The translations under genes were made by a program, and so were the position numbers. From Infirmifilum sp. NZ (lineage in GTDB: Archaea; Thermoproteota; Thermoprotei; Thermofilales; Thermofilaceae): a stretch of DNA of 64,000 nt. Location: the NCBI RefSeq assembly GCF_022693705.1, contig NZ_CP094288.1:1536451-1600450 (forward strand), written 5' to 3'. Positions within the stretch are counted from its first letter, which is position 1. Each line of letters opens with the position of its first letter. Below, in pieces: positions 1 to 8,498 of this stretch. Under the pieces are notes generated by a model. It made no database searches and was not told the DNA's origin. It was given only the letters and a program-made list of their open reading frames with translations.

Positions 1-456
1 GCCCTTCACCACGAGCGGAGGCCTAAGCCTGTAGACAGCCCCAGCCCCCGAGCCGTCCCCGACGACCACCGAAGCGGGCACGAGGCTCTCTCCCAGTAGC
101 TCCGCGAGCCCTGCCTTGCTCGACGCGACGACGACCTGCCCGTAGTCCGGAGCGATAACAGCGACCCGCCCGCGCCCCTTAACCCGCGAGAGCGAGAGGA
201 CGTCCAGGAAGTCCACAGGCACAACCACGTCGCCCCCAACCCCCTCAGCAACATCGAGCACAGCAAGCCCCCACTCGGCCCCGCCACGCGCAGCGCCCTC
301 CAGCACCACAACCCTGTCGAAAAGCCGCGAGTAGGCGAAGGGGTGCCTCCTGTGGGACGCGCCCACAACCTCAGCCCCAAGAGCCGCCCTTAGGGACCGC
401 GCAATCGCGAGAGCCTTGCGCGAGGCAATCGATGCGACGACAACCCTGTAGCCCAT
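1..456 (-). CDS. ATP-grasp family protein, N-terminal part, cut by window edge
   Basis: The minus-strand frame starts at an ATG (456-454) and stays open for 152 codons to the window edge, so only the N-terminal part is seen. It begins MGYRVVVASIASRK, a Rossmann-like pre-ATP-grasp domain. A second strand-rich stretch (VVVPVDFLDVLS, about residue 77) follows, and the visible part ends PPLVVKG, the usual first strand and Lys of an ATP-grasp fold. ATP-grasp enzymes join a carboxylate to an amine or thiol using ATP; the acceptor cannot be told here. The glycan genes downstream would fit a carbamoyl-phosphate-synthase-like or cell-surface ligase, but that is inference. The annotation rests on translating the sequence by eye. 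Confidence 0.72.
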   Translation of the reverse strand, partial: MGYRVVVASIASRKALAIARSLRAALGAEVVGASHRRHPFAYSRLFDRVVVLEGAARGGAEWGLAVLDVAEGVGGDVVVPVDFLDVLSLSRVKGRGRVAVIAPDYGQVVVASSKAGLAELLGESLVPASVVVGDGSGAGAVYRLRPPLVVKG

Positions 457-561
457 CACGACCAAGCCTGACTCCAAACCTATCAAGATAAAGTTAACCG
501 CACTACACTCCGGGCCGCAAGCAATACATCACCGCTCTAGGCGCCTAAACACCCATGCCCC

Positions 562-626
562 GGCCGCGCCTGCGCATTTACCCACCCCACCGGTCAGAGG
601 GCTCCCTTTCGAGGTTTTCATGGGTT
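562..626 (+). repeat. GC-rich dispersed repeat, copy A (divergent)
   Basis: It starts GGCCGCGCCTG, continues through a GGTCAGAGGG/CTCCC stretch and ends in the TCATGGG core shared with the copies at 54373 and 57968. This copy is the most divergent at its left end (TGCGCATT where the others have TGGCACAT). It lies in an intergenic region and interrupts no visible gene. Confidence 0.45.
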
Positions 627-866
627 GCCTACAGTGGGCGTGTCGCCCCGGCTGGGGTAACACTTTCCGTAAAGGAGAAGTCCCCGTGAGTGATTTCTCG
701 CGGAAAGGCGAGGGGTGATGAAGGCAAGCTGGCCTGGACGCTGCTAGGATGCAAATATTCGGTTACAGTGGCGAGCAGCTGACCGAGTAGCCTTGGAACC
801 CTCCTGTGTGAAGTCACTCCCCTGAAAAAATAAAGTCAGCACGGAGAGAGGGGGAGATGCACCAAG

Positions 867-875
867 GATATAAGT
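867..875 (+). promoter_or_regulatory. TATA-like box for the coiled-coil gene
   Basis: GATATAAGT lies about 35 bases before the GTG start at 906. A purine-rich GGAGAG at 898-903 could serve as a ribosome binding site, so this transcript probably has a short leader. Confidence 0.4.
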
Positions 876-905
876 ACCTTAACGCAGATAGTTAGCAGGA
901 GAGCT

Positions 906-1490
906 GTGGACATCCTCAGCGTACTTTCGGCCATCGGAGGGGTGGGAGGGCTCGCGACGATCATCGCCTTAGCCTACTGGCTGGGAGGCAAATTCCGGGA
1001 AATAGACCTGAAGTTCGCCAACATCGAGAAAAGATTCGAGCAAATCGACGAGAGGTTCACCGAGGTAGACCGGAGGTTTGAAGCCATCGACAAGAGGTTT
1101 ACCGGGGTGGACGAAAGGTTTGAGGCCGTCGAAAAACGGCTCGACGGCGTCGAGAGGGAGCTGAAGAGGCTTGAGGAGAAGCTTGACAGCAGAACCTCAG
1201 AGCTCGCCGAGAGGATCTCGGGGCTCGAAGCAATGGTGGGCAGGAAGCTCGAGAGGCTGGCCGTCTCGAACCCCTTCACTCGGGAGGGGTGGAAGAGGCT
1301 CGCCGACCTCCTAGACAAGAGCGAGAAGGAGGAGCTGAGCCTCGAGGAAGCCCAGGAGCTGCTGGAGCTGGCCAGGAAGGCCGTGAGGGAGTACGGGGAG
1401 CACCCCGAAGCCTGGAAGCTGCACATATACGCCTCGATGATGCTCGGCCTAGCCTACAAGAGGATGAAGGAGCAGAGGCAGCAGAAGTGA
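906..1490 (+). CDS. Membrane-anchored coiled-coil protein
   Basis: The 194-residue protein starts at GTG 906. A hydrophobic segment at residues 3-27 (GGLATIIALAYWLG) looks like an N-terminal membrane anchor or uncleaved signal. It is followed by a long heptad-type coiled coil at about 30-105, built from degenerate 7-residue units such as IDERFTEVDRRFEAIDKRF. The C-terminal third (about 125-185) is a predicted helical bundle with a weakly TPR-like look. Long KRF/ERF coiled coils of this kind are common in archaeal DUF1640-like or tropomyosin-like proteins, but no catalytic motif is visible. It resembles the coiled-coil parts of the nuclease-like paralogues near 44-61 kb without sharing their N-terminal module. 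Function is not known; a scaffold or tether at the membrane is inference. Confidence 0.7.
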   Translation: MDILSVLSAIGGVGGLATIIALAYWLGGKFREIDLKFANIEKRFEQIDERFTEVDRRFEAIDKRFTGVDERFEAVEKRLDGVERELKRLEEKLDSRTSELAERISGLEAMVGRKLERLAVSNPFTREGWKRLADLLDKSEKEELSLEEAQELLELARKAVREYGEHPEAWKLHIYASMMLGLAYKRMKEQRQQK

Positions 1491-1550
1491 AGCTCGAAGC
1501 ATGGAAAGGGGCACCGGAGCCCGGCCCAAGCCTACGGGTGTCTCCCGGCG

Positions 1551-2300
1551 TCAGATCTCGTTCGAGGCAACCATCCTGTACGCAGTCGCCATGTCCACGA
1601 GCTCGTACCTCGACAGCGCCTCAAGCACCCTCGGGTACGCGCGCCCGCCTCTCATGTAGATGGAGCTGTCGTGCCACAGCAGCGTGACCAGCCTCGCGCC
1701 CCGGCCCCTAAGCCTCTCGACGCAGCCGGCGATGAAGGGCACAACCCCCTCCTCGTCCAGCCGGTCGTACGTGAACATGTACGCGTCCATGAGCGTCACG
1801 GGGAACTCCACCACCCCCTCCACCTCGAAGAAGCCCGCGTTTCGCTCGTCGCAACCGCCCTTCGCGTACGAGACGCTGGAGTCGAACCTCACGCCCAGAG
1901 AGCGCAGAGCCGCGAAATCCGGGACCCGGAGGAAGTGGCCCCGCGTCCCCTCAACCCTGAAGCCCAGCCGCTCCATGAAAGCCTTCTCCTCCGCGACGCG
2001 CCCAGGGTCGTTGAAGTGTAGCCCCACGCTCCAACCCCTCCTGAGCAGCTCACCGATGACCCCAGCGTACTCCTCCACGGTCCCGCCGTCGTCGTAGAAA
2101 GCCCTGAAGAAGAAAGTCGACTTCACACCTAGCCCCTCCTCGACCTCTACCACCCTCGGCACGCCGAAGTACGGGTTGAAGCCCTCCCGCAGCACGCGCT
2201 CAACAACCCAGCCCTCAAACCTCTCCCTCCTCTCAAGCACGTGCCTAACCCCAGGCCCCCTAACCGAGTAGTCCACGTCGTGAGTCAAAACGACTATCAT
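1551..2300 (-). CDS. Polysaccharide deacetylase family protein (NodB-like)
   Basis: The 249-residue protein opens with MIVVLTHDVDY, the first metal-binding Asp motif of the NodB (carbohydrate esterase 4) fold. GLHFNDP at about 95 and LLWHDSS near 205 fit the later His-containing motifs. Length and motif order match the short archaeal polysaccharide deacetylases, which remove acetyl groups from N-acetylated sugars or related amides using a metal ion. No signal peptide is seen, so it probably acts in the cytoplasm. A CTTTTAACT box about 27 bases before the ATG suggests leaderless transcription. The flanking glycosyltransferase genes support a role in glycan modification. The substrate is not known, and some relatives act on non-sugar amides. 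Confidence 0.8.
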   Translation of the reverse strand: MIVVLTHDVDYSVRGPGVRHVLERRERFEGWVVERVLREGFNPYFGVPRVVEVEEGLGVKSTFFFRAFYDDGGTVEEYAGVIGELLRRGWSVGLHFNDPGRVAEEKAFMERLGFRVEGTRGHFLRVPDFAALRSLGVRFDSSVSYAKGGCDERNAGFFEVEGVVEFPVTLMDAYMFTYDRLDEEGVVPFIAGCVERLRGRGARLVTLLWHDSSIYMRGGRAYPRVLEALSRYELVDMATAYRMVASNEI

Positions 2301-2742
2301 CGCCTCGGGGAATTAATACAGAGTTAAAAGCCTTCTCCCCTGAAAGCGTTCTGAGAATCTTCGTAGTTGCATCCTACTAAAGAAAACGCTATGAAAACTA
2401 AAGCGATCACACTTGGCGCTGTAATACTACTCCCAGCAATGGGGAGAGGTTTCCTGCATACATGAACTAGCCTTTACAGTGGGAGGTAAAGTAGTCTTAA
2501 ATGATAAGCTCACTGCGGCGGACTCGAGCAATAAGGTTTTCTTTAAGCTTCAGAATCATAAGCTGAGAAGCTTAAAGCTTAAGCACCGTAAGCTCCGAAG
2601 GGATAGACCCAGGTATCCAGCATTATCTTAGGAGGCCCTTCTGCTTAATTAAGCATCTTGAGTATACTTAATGAAACCTCGGTGCTTTCATCAGGTTCTC
2701 AAGTAACATAAAAAATTTATTGTCTCAGTACTGCAGTCTTTG
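2301..2742. other. AT-rich intergenic region with AAGCT-rich stretch
   Basis: This gap lies between the divergent deacetylase and GT4 genes and marks the left edge of the first AT-rich tract. At about 2545-2610 AAGCT/AGCTT words recur many times, including CTTAAAGCTTAAG-like palindromes, but no regular unit length is clear. Promoters for both flanking genes sit at its two ends. No gene was recognised. Confidence 0.45.
2709..2721 (+). promoter_or_regulatory. TATA box, leaderless start
   Basis: AAAAAATTTATT is centred about 27 bases before ATG 2743, the spacing expected for an archaeal leaderless mRNA. It favours the ATG over the TTG one codon upstream. Confidence 0.5.
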
Positions 2743-3993
2743 ATGAAAGTTCTCGTCGTTTCAAACCCTTTCCCGGTGACAGGCGGAGGAGCTTATAGAG
2801 CTAAAAAGTCACTGCTAGAATACTGCTCGCGCGGCATCGATCCATACTTGCTCATACCCCCTATTGACCCCTGGAGCTATGATGTGAAAACTTTATCAGA
2901 GCTTGCAGTAAAAGGGGTAAGGATTCTTGGGTACTTGGGGCACAGACCTCAGTCAACCATCCCAAGGCGTGCATATCAACTGCTTTTCTTGCTCGCCCCT
3001 TCTTTTTTAGTCCGGGAAAACCCCAGGCTTGTACCTCGCGTGGATGCTGTTCTGTCGTGGCATGAAACTTGGGACTCGCTGTGGCTTGCTAATCGAATCG
3101 CCTCAGAGGAAGGGAACCCTTCAATCGCCATCCTGCAATTGCCAGCATTCTACGCGCTAAAGCATAGAGTGAGGGCGCTAAAAGTGGCAACCCGAGTTTA
3201 CTATGATTGCCTGTACGGGGGAATACGCGAGGAAATAAGGAAAACTTTAGCTCAAGCATTCCAGTCTTTCAGCGACGAATTATACGAACGCAGAGTTAAA
3301 AGTGTCTTAAATAACTATACGTTAGTTCTCGGTATCAGTAAAGCCGTGTGCCTCGAGATGGGTTTGGAGAAGTCTAATAGAGTTTTCTACATGGATCCCG
3401 GCGTCACACTTGATAAGGAAGACCTCATGCGAATTAGGGGCATTCGGGAGGGGTTTACTGAAAAGAAAGACTACCTAATTTTTGGCGGTAGACCCAGCGT
3501 CACTAAGGGCGTCGTGGAAGCCCTCCTAGCTTTCAGGAAAATAGCTCGAAGTTTCAACAATTACAGGCTTATCATTACCGGCAACATCCCAAGCCGCGAG
3601 GCAGCAAGACTCCGCAAATTCGCCGGAAGGCTCGGCATAGGTGATAAGGTTCTTTTCGCAGGCTTCGTTTCCAGAGAAGAAAGGCTCAGGCTCGTGCGGG
3701 AGGCAAAGCTCATGCTATACCCGAGCCACCAGGATGCTTTCCCGTACGCTGTGGCTGAAAGCCTCTTACTTGGCACACCAATCGTAGGGTACGATATCCC
3801 AGCCCTGAGCACCTACTACGGGAAATTGGAGGGTGTCAGGCTTGTCCGGGAGCTCGACGTCGATGCCATGGCTGACGAGGCTACAGATTTGCTGTCAGCT
3901 AGCAGGGTTAGCGTCGAAGCCCCTAGGCTTAGACCTTGGAATGAGATCATTCAGGAGGAGGTCAACCTTATAATGCACGCTATAGACAACTAG
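2743..3993 (+). CDS. Glycosyltransferase family 4 (GT-B fold)
   Basis: The 416-residue protein begins MKVLVVSNPFPVTGGGAYR, with the glycine-rich nucleotide-sugar-enzyme N-terminus. The C-terminal Rossmann half has FGGRPSVTKGV at about 245 and the donor-binding E-x7-E region (YPSHQDAFPYAVAESLLLG) around 330-348. This layout matches retaining GT4 enzymes that transfer a sugar from an NDP or GDP donor to a lipid-linked or growing glycan on the inner face of the membrane. Start choice: ATG 2743 with a TATA box 27 bases upstream. The gene is less GC-rich than the deacetylase before it. Donor and acceptor cannot be told from sequence. Confidence 0.85.
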   Translation: MKVLVVSNPFPVTGGGAYRAKKSLLEYCSRGIDPYLLIPPIDPWSYDVKTLSELAVKGVRILGYLGHRPQSTIPRRAYQLLFLLAPSFLVRENPRLVPRVDAVLSWHETWDSLWLANRIASEEGNPSIAILQLPAFYALKHRVRALKVATRVYYDCLYGGIREEIRKTLAQAFQSFSDELYERRVKSVLNNYTLVLGISKAVCLEMGLEKSNRVFYMDPGVTLDKEDLMRIRGIREGFTEKKDYLIFGGRPSVTKGVVEALLAFRKIARSFNNYRLIITGNIPSREAARLRKFAGRLGIGDKVLFAGFVSREERLRLVREAKLMLYPSHQDAFPYAVAESLLLGTPIVGYDIPALSTYYGKLEGVRLVRELDVDAMADEATDLLSASRVSVEAPRLRPWNEIIQEEVNLIMHAIDN

Positions 3994-4152
3994 CGGATTA
4001 CTTCGATTCTAACCCTCTCATCAGAGCTACAGCATTTTCTGCCTCGCCGTGCAGTCGATGAACTCCCATTTTTACCATGAAGGCATGCTCATCAAAATAA
4101 AACTTATCTCGTTTACAGTTAACCTATGGTTCATGGAACACACTCCGATTAG

Positions 4153-4775
4153 AGCAAAGCACCTTGTTCTCTTTGCCTTATGGGAGAAAGCGGAGGGCCT
4201 AGCCCTCGGGAGTATAAAATTTAGCTACGAGTGCACTGAGAGATTTAAATGTCGGCGAGGATTGGGAGCTCGTTGCTAGAGCTATAAAGCGCGGCGTTCT
4301 TGCACGAAGTATCCTCTCCTTTCCCTTTACCACAAACATGAAGAAGTCTCCCTCGAGCCTCGCAGAATCTAGGTATGTTAAAGGAAGGTTGAATTTTTAT
4401 GCAAGAAGGCTGAGGAATATTAGCGACGCTGTTAAAGGTTGTAACTTCACTCCGGCACAAGTGTATTACTACGAGCGGAAAATCACCCCCTCAGTTCTAG
4501 CCATGCTACTAGTCTCCTCGCTTGACAGCTTTGCGAATTCTATCAGGAGAAGTAACGGAAGTGAAGCCGCACAGGCTATAGTTTACCGGTACACAGATTA
4601 TTGCTTACCCGAAGATCTCGGCCTGCCACGGGAATGGTTTTTCGCATGGTGGGAGCGGGTAGATGTTTGGTGGCAAGCTGTTTTTCCTCAAATGCGAAAG
4701 ATCCTGAAAAAGAGCGGATGGGCTGAAATTGTTTTTCTCGCACAAAGCCGTTCGGTAGTTATGTTTAGAGACTGA
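4153..4775 (+). pseudogene. Decayed GT2-like glycosyltransferase remnant
   Basis: Two frames give consecutive pieces of one protein-like sequence. MGESGGPSPREYKI is read in one frame up to a TAG near 4222. LRDLNVGEDWELVARAIKRG then follows in the frame that continues through ATG 4338 to the TGA at about 4775. The GEDWEL word resembles the conserved acidic ED motif of GT2 enzymes. The 145-residue open frame at 4338-4775 (two aromatic-rich stretches near residues 100-112) may be the C-terminal part of the same gene and has no features of its own that I recognise. Upstream of 4153 the frame is closed by stops, so the catalytic N-terminus is gone. The alternative is a short unrelated gene at 4338-4775. 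Confidence 0.42.
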
Positions 4776-5119
4776 ATCTCATTAAAGAATGGTTGAAGCA
4801 GATCATGGTGAGTTACAGCAGAAGATGTTGAGAAAGCATAAAGAAGCTGAGGTAAAAAGATTCAAAAATTGCATTGGTGAACCGCGTAGATACTAGTGAA
4901 CGGGGGCAAGATGGTGCTATAGGTGATTTTCACTATTGTGTTCATACAGGATTTACTTGTTTACTCTAACTCTCAGAAAAGATTTTGAAGACATTCCCTA
5001 ATGCATTTCATAGCTTTTTTGAGGATAATAATTAACTTTACAATAGCTTACAAAACAAAGTATTGTAAGCTGAAGTGAGTATGTTTTAATACTTCAAATC
5101 ATTGCTTGAGTGTTAAGCT
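4776..5119. other. AT-rich intergenic region with promoter
   Basis: There is no open frame of note. The right part holds two nearby TATTGTAAGC/TAGCTTACAA words (5044-5070) that are inverted relative to each other, followed by the promoter of the next gene at 5083-5092. Decayed coding sequence is possible but was not recognised. Confidence 0.4.
5083..5092 (+). promoter_or_regulatory. TATA-like box before GT4 gene
   Basis: GTTTTAATAC lies about 30 bases before ATG 5120, fitting leaderless or very short-leader transcription. Confidence 0.42.
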
Positions 5120-6298
5120 ATGAAAGGTAGGGTTCTCCTTGTTCACGTCTTCTTCGATGTTTTAGGCGGCGCAGAGTTCCTTGCCCTGAACGCCGCGAAG
5201 GCTCTCAGAGAAGATGGTTATAGCGTAACTATACTTTCTTCTACACCTTTAGAGAGGGCTACAGTTCTGGAAAGATTTAACATTGATGTTACCGAGTTCA
5301 ATGTAGCTGTTAAGCAGCTTCCTGTTGCCTATAAGTTAGGGAGCGTGATGCGCGGAAGGTTTTCCAGGCTCAGGAGACTGACTGTCTACAAGAGGTTTTT
5401 CACAGAATACCTCAGTAAAGTAAGTGGGGACTACGACCTTGTTCTTGAGACGCAGAGCAACATCCCTTCTCCAACTGATATAAGTTACATCCACTACCCT
5501 GCCTGGGCGGACTTCCTCAAAGAGAAGGACAAATCACCTCACTGGAGGCTTTACGACTGGATTGTGAGACTCTATGCCAACTCTCTCAAGAATGAAATCA
5601 CTCCAGGTAGAGTGCTTACGAACTCATCTTGGACTGCCGCGCAAATATTCAAGGTCCATCACATCGTCGCCGACGTAGTCTACCCGCCCGTTGATGTGGA
5701 GTACTTCAGCAGAGTGTCCAGTAACGAGAATAGGGAGAAACTTATAGTCACTACCAGCAGGTTCGTTGCCGGCAAAATGCTTCACAAAGTAGTTGATGTC
5801 GCGGCGAAACTTAGGGACTACAACTTCGTCATTATAGGTTCCACCACCGAGCACTCGCAGAAAATACTTGAAAGCATAGAGCGAAAAATCAAGGAGCAAG
5901 GCTTGAACAACGTTATTCTAGAGACTAACTTACCAAGGTCCAGGGTGCTCGAGTACCTCGGGGCCGCCCGCTTTTACCTCCACCCAGAGTTTCCCGAGCA
6001 CTTCGGGATTTCGATCGTCGAGGCAATGGCTGCGGGTGCTGTACCTATCGTATACCGGGATGGCGGAGCGTGGCACGACGTAGTAAGCAGGGTTTCGGAT
6101 GTACTCGGCTACAGAAGCATAGAGGAGGTTCCGGGAATAGTAAAGCGACTTGAATCTAGTGCTGACTACGTGGAGCTTAGAAGGAAGAGCATGGAAGTTT
6201 CAAGGATGTTTACGTACGAGAACTTTAAAAGAAATCTCCTCGATAAAGTCGAATACGTGCTGAGGGTGAAGAGACTCGCGTCCAGCAGTAAACCCTAG
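5120..6298 (+). CDS. Glycosyltransferase family 4, Alg11-like
   Basis: The 392-residue GT-B enzyme starts MKGRVLLVHVFFDVLGGAE, with the GGAE loop near the N-terminus. SYIHYPAW at about 125 and VYPPVDVEYF around 195 recall the acceptor and linker parts of Alg11-type mannosyltransferases. The C-terminal donor site reads PEHFGISIVEAMAAGAVPI (about 294-312), with the conserved Glu pair. Alg11 relatives add mannose to lipid-linked oligosaccharides on the cytosolic face. That specificity is a family hint, not proof. It stands alone with its own promoter, followed by a 74-base gap. Confidence 0.85.
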   Translation: MKGRVLLVHVFFDVLGGAEFLALNAAKALREDGYSVTILSSTPLERATVLERFNIDVTEFNVAVKQLPVAYKLGSVMRGRFSRLRRLTVYKRFFTEYLSKVSGDYDLVLETQSNIPSPTDISYIHYPAWADFLKEKDKSPHWRLYDWIVRLYANSLKNEITPGRVLTNSSWTAAQIFKVHHIVADVVYPPVDVEYFSRVSSNENREKLIVTTSRFVAGKMLHKVVDVAAKLRDYNFVIIGSTTEHSQKILESIERKIKEQGLNNVILETNLPRSRVLEYLGAARFYLHPEFPEHFGISIVEAMAAGAVPIVYRDGGAWHDVVSRVSDVLGYRSIEEVPGIVKRLESSADYVELRRKSMEVSRMFTYENFKRNLLDKVEYVLRVKRLASSSKP

Positions 6299-6332
6299 TA
6301 ATGCGAGCACCGGCATTTACAGCGAACTAAAC

Positions 6333-6342
6333 AATATATTTT
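6333..6342 (+). promoter_or_regulatory. TATA box before GT4 gene
   Basis: AATATATTTT is centred about 35 bases before ATG 6373, in a short gap between two co-oriented glycosyltransferase genes. Confidence 0.45.
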
Positions 6343-6372
6343 CCCCGCCATCCCGTTCAAAAGGCGCGATAC

Positions 6373-7392
6373 ATGAAAGTACTTGTTATCTCCCCGACCT
6401 CCAACGGCATCGGTGGTGTGGCACAGCACGTCTCCAAGCTCGCCGAGAAGCTTCGGGAAAGGGGCTTCCTCGTCGAAGTGCTGTCATGCGGCAGGCTGCG
6501 ATGCGTGAGGAGAAAGGGCCTCTCGAATCCCAGCTTCACGCTGCTCTCCGCCGCGGCCTCCCTGGCCAGGCGGGGCGGCTACGACGTCGTCCACGCGCAC
6601 AACATCCCATCCGCGCCCGCCATGCGGCTGGCCGGTGGCTGGAAGGTTCTCACCCTCCACGGGGTGTTCTCAGACCAGATCTCCTTCCTCTACGGCCGGC
6701 CCCTGGGCGAGCTCGCGCGCGGCGTCGAGCGGGCCGCGTTGAGGTGGGCTGACGCGCTTACAGCGGTTTCGAGGGACGTCGCGAGGGCCTACGGGAGGAT
6801 GGGCTACCACGTCCACTACGTGCCGAACGCCATAGACCTGAAAGACCTCCCCTCCGATGCGACGCGCCTCTACGACAGGCAGGTGATCTACGCTGGCAGG
6901 CTCTCCAGGGAGAAGGGTGTCCTCGACCTGACCTTCACCTTCTTCCGGCACAACGTCGACGCGCACCTGGTCCTCGTCGGCGACGGCCCCCTACGTCCCG
7001 CTCTGGAGCGGCTAGCCGCGAGGAGCGGCAACATACACGTGCTGGGCTACAAGCCACGGAGCGAGGCCCTGAAGCTAGTCAAGGGAAGCGACGCCTTCGT
7101 GCTCCCATCGTATCACGAGGGGCTCAGCACAGCCCTACTGGAGGCGATGGCCCTGGGCGTTCCCTGCGTTGCTACAGCGGTTGGCGGGAACGTGGAGCTG
7201 CTCGGCGGCGGCGCAGGCGTCCTCGTGAAGCCGGGCGACATTCAGGGGCTCGCGGAGGCGGTCAGGCTCGTCCTCAGCGACGGGGGGCTCGCCCGAGAGC
7301 TCGCCAGGAAGGCCTACGAGAGGGTGCTCGCGAGGTACACGTGGGACATCGCTATCCAGCGGTACCTCAAGGTGTACACGGCCGGACTGTAG
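6373..7392 (+). CDS. Glycosyltransferase family 4
   Basis: The 339-residue protein begins MKVLVISPTSNGIGGVAQHV, with the GT4 acceptor-side GG loop. It has DVVHAHNIPSAPA near 72 and VPNAIDLKDLP in the inter-domain linker. The donor site is YAGRLSREKGV at about 175, followed by LPSYHEGLSTALLEAMALG near 245-263. It is a compact, complete GT4 enzyme of cytoplasmic or membrane-peripheral type. The gene is clearly more GC-rich than the AT-rich GT4 just upstream, so the two probably have different histories. Sugar specificity is unknown. Confidence 0.86.
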   Translation: MKVLVISPTSNGIGGVAQHVSKLAEKLRERGFLVEVLSCGRLRCVRRKGLSNPSFTLLSAAASLARRGGYDVVHAHNIPSAPAMRLAGGWKVLTLHGVFSDQISFLYGRPLGELARGVERAALRWADALTAVSRDVARAYGRMGYHVHYVPNAIDLKDLPSDATRLYDRQVIYAGRLSREKGVLDLTFTFFRHNVDAHLVLVGDGPLRPALERLAARSGNIHVLGYKPRSEALKLVKGSDAFVLPSYHEGLSTALLEAMALGVPCVATAVGGNVELLGGGAGVLVKPGDIQGLAEAVRLVLSDGGLARELARKAYERVLARYTWDIAIQRYLKVYTAGL

Positions 7393-7572
7393 CTAAGCGC
7401 TCGGCAACAACGCTCCTCAAACCCTGCTGGTACTATCCCGGGGCTCAATCCTTCACCTGTATACGATTGTCTAGGGAGCAAGCAGGCTTAAGCTCAAAGG
7501 ACGCCCAGCCCGCAACATCAAAGGCTCTAACCCGCGTAAATCCTAATCCATAACTCTCGATGCGGGGCGCGG

Positions 7573-8478
7573 TCAGCTGGAGCGTTGCTGCACCGCTTTC
7601 TCGATCCTTTCCGTCAGCCTGTACTCCATCCGCTTGAGGTAGAGGGACACTATCGCGAGCAGCATCGAGACGAAGCCCACGCTCACGAGCTGGAGCGAGA
7701 TGATCGCCCAGACGAAGTGCTCGACCCTCCGGAAGACGTACTCGTAGAACACCCAGAGGAGTATCGGAACCCCCGGCAGCAGCGGCACGGAGCCCAGGGC
7801 GAAGACGACGACCGTCGGGTTGTAGCGCCAGGCGAGCCTCACCGCGTCGAGCATGATCTGGAGCCCGTGGCGCCTGCCCAGCTTAGGCCTCCCCTTGCGC
7901 TCCCGGTAGCGGACTGGGACCTCGGTGATCCTGCGGGACGTGCTGGCGACGTGAGCGGCGACCTCGACCTCGACGCTGAAGCCCCTCCCCTCGAACCAGA
8001 CCTCTCTGAGCACGTCCGCCCGCACGAGGTACATGCCCGAGCATACGTCTGACAGTCTCGTGCCGAACAGGATGTTGAAGGTCTTCGTGATAACCCAGTT
8101 CCCGAAGCGGTTGAGTAGGGGTATGTTTTCCCTGCCTATCAGCCTCGCCCCTATAACCTCGTCGTAGCCCTCCGCGGCGCTGAGCATCGCACCGAGGTAG
8201 GACGCGTCGTAGGTGTGGTCCCCGTCTATCACTAGCACCCAGGGGGTCTCGACGAACCTCAAACCCGTCTTGACCGCGAGGGCCTTCCCCCTGCCCTCCT
8301 GTATCACAACCCTAGCCCCCTTCGAGGACGCTATCTCACGCGTCCTGTCCCTCGAGCCTCCGTCCACGACGACTATCCTACCGACGCCGTTGGCCCTGAG
8401 CTCGTCTATGACAAGCCCGATGCCCTCCTCCTCATCGAGCGTCGGCACAACCGCCGTGACGTCACCGCTGGACGGCAT
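7573..8478 (-). CDS. GT2 polyprenyl-phosphate glycosyltransferase, GtrB/AglJ-like
   Basis: The 301-residue protein has a GT2 catalytic domain: VVPTLDEEEGIGLV at the start, VVVDGGSRDRT near 36, and VLVIDGDHTYDASY, in which the DGD motif binds the metal-nucleotide. YRERKGRPKLGRRHGL at about 190-206 is typical of dolichyl-phosphate sugar synthases. Two membrane segments follow (about 222-243 and 255-283), as in GtrB and AglJ-type enzymes. The likely reaction is transfer of a sugar from an NDP donor to polyprenyl or dolichyl phosphate at the membrane. It lies 20 bases after the DUF1616 gene 8499-9083 and on the same strand, so they are probably co-transcribed. Confidence 0.85.
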   Translation of the reverse strand: MPSSGDVTAVVPTLDEEEGIGLVIDELRANGVGRIVVVDGGSRDRTREIASSKGARVVIQEGRGKALAVKTGLRFVETPWVLVIDGDHTYDASYLGAMLSAAEGYDEVIGARLIGRENIPLLNRFGNWVITKTFNILFGTRLSDVCSGMYLVRADVLREVWFEGRGFSVEVEVAAHVASTSRRITEVPVRYRERKGRPKLGRRHGLQIMLDAVRLAWRYNPTVVVFALGSVPLLPGVPILLWVFYEYVFRRVEHFVWAIISLQLVSVGFVSMLLAIVSLYLKRMEYRLTERIEKAVQQRSS

Positions 8479-8498
8479 TTCGATCCCCGACTCATAAA

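Larger units (their letters stand above)
457..905. other. Intergenic region, no convincing gene
   Basis: This is about 450 bases between two divergently oriented genes. It carries copy A of the GC-rich repeat (562-626), then mixed sequence with a weak box-C-like GTGATGA near 714 and a box-D-like CTGA near 780. Guide and D'/C' elements are not evident, so no RNA gene is called. The only long open frame, minus 629-817, has no recognisable protein features. Confidence 0.5.

Noticed and set aside
714-785. Possible C/D box sRNA (GTGATGA ... CTGA)
   Set aside because: No D'/C' pair, no terminal stem and no guide that could be recognised; these boxes are expected by chance at this length.
2540-2620. 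AAGCT-rich stretch as a CRISPR array or iteron set
   Set aside because: The unit length is irregular and there are no spacers; more likely AT-rich drift.
7341-7570. Small plus-strand frame after the GT4 gene at 6373
   Set aside because: It overlaps the gene end and has no start context or motif.
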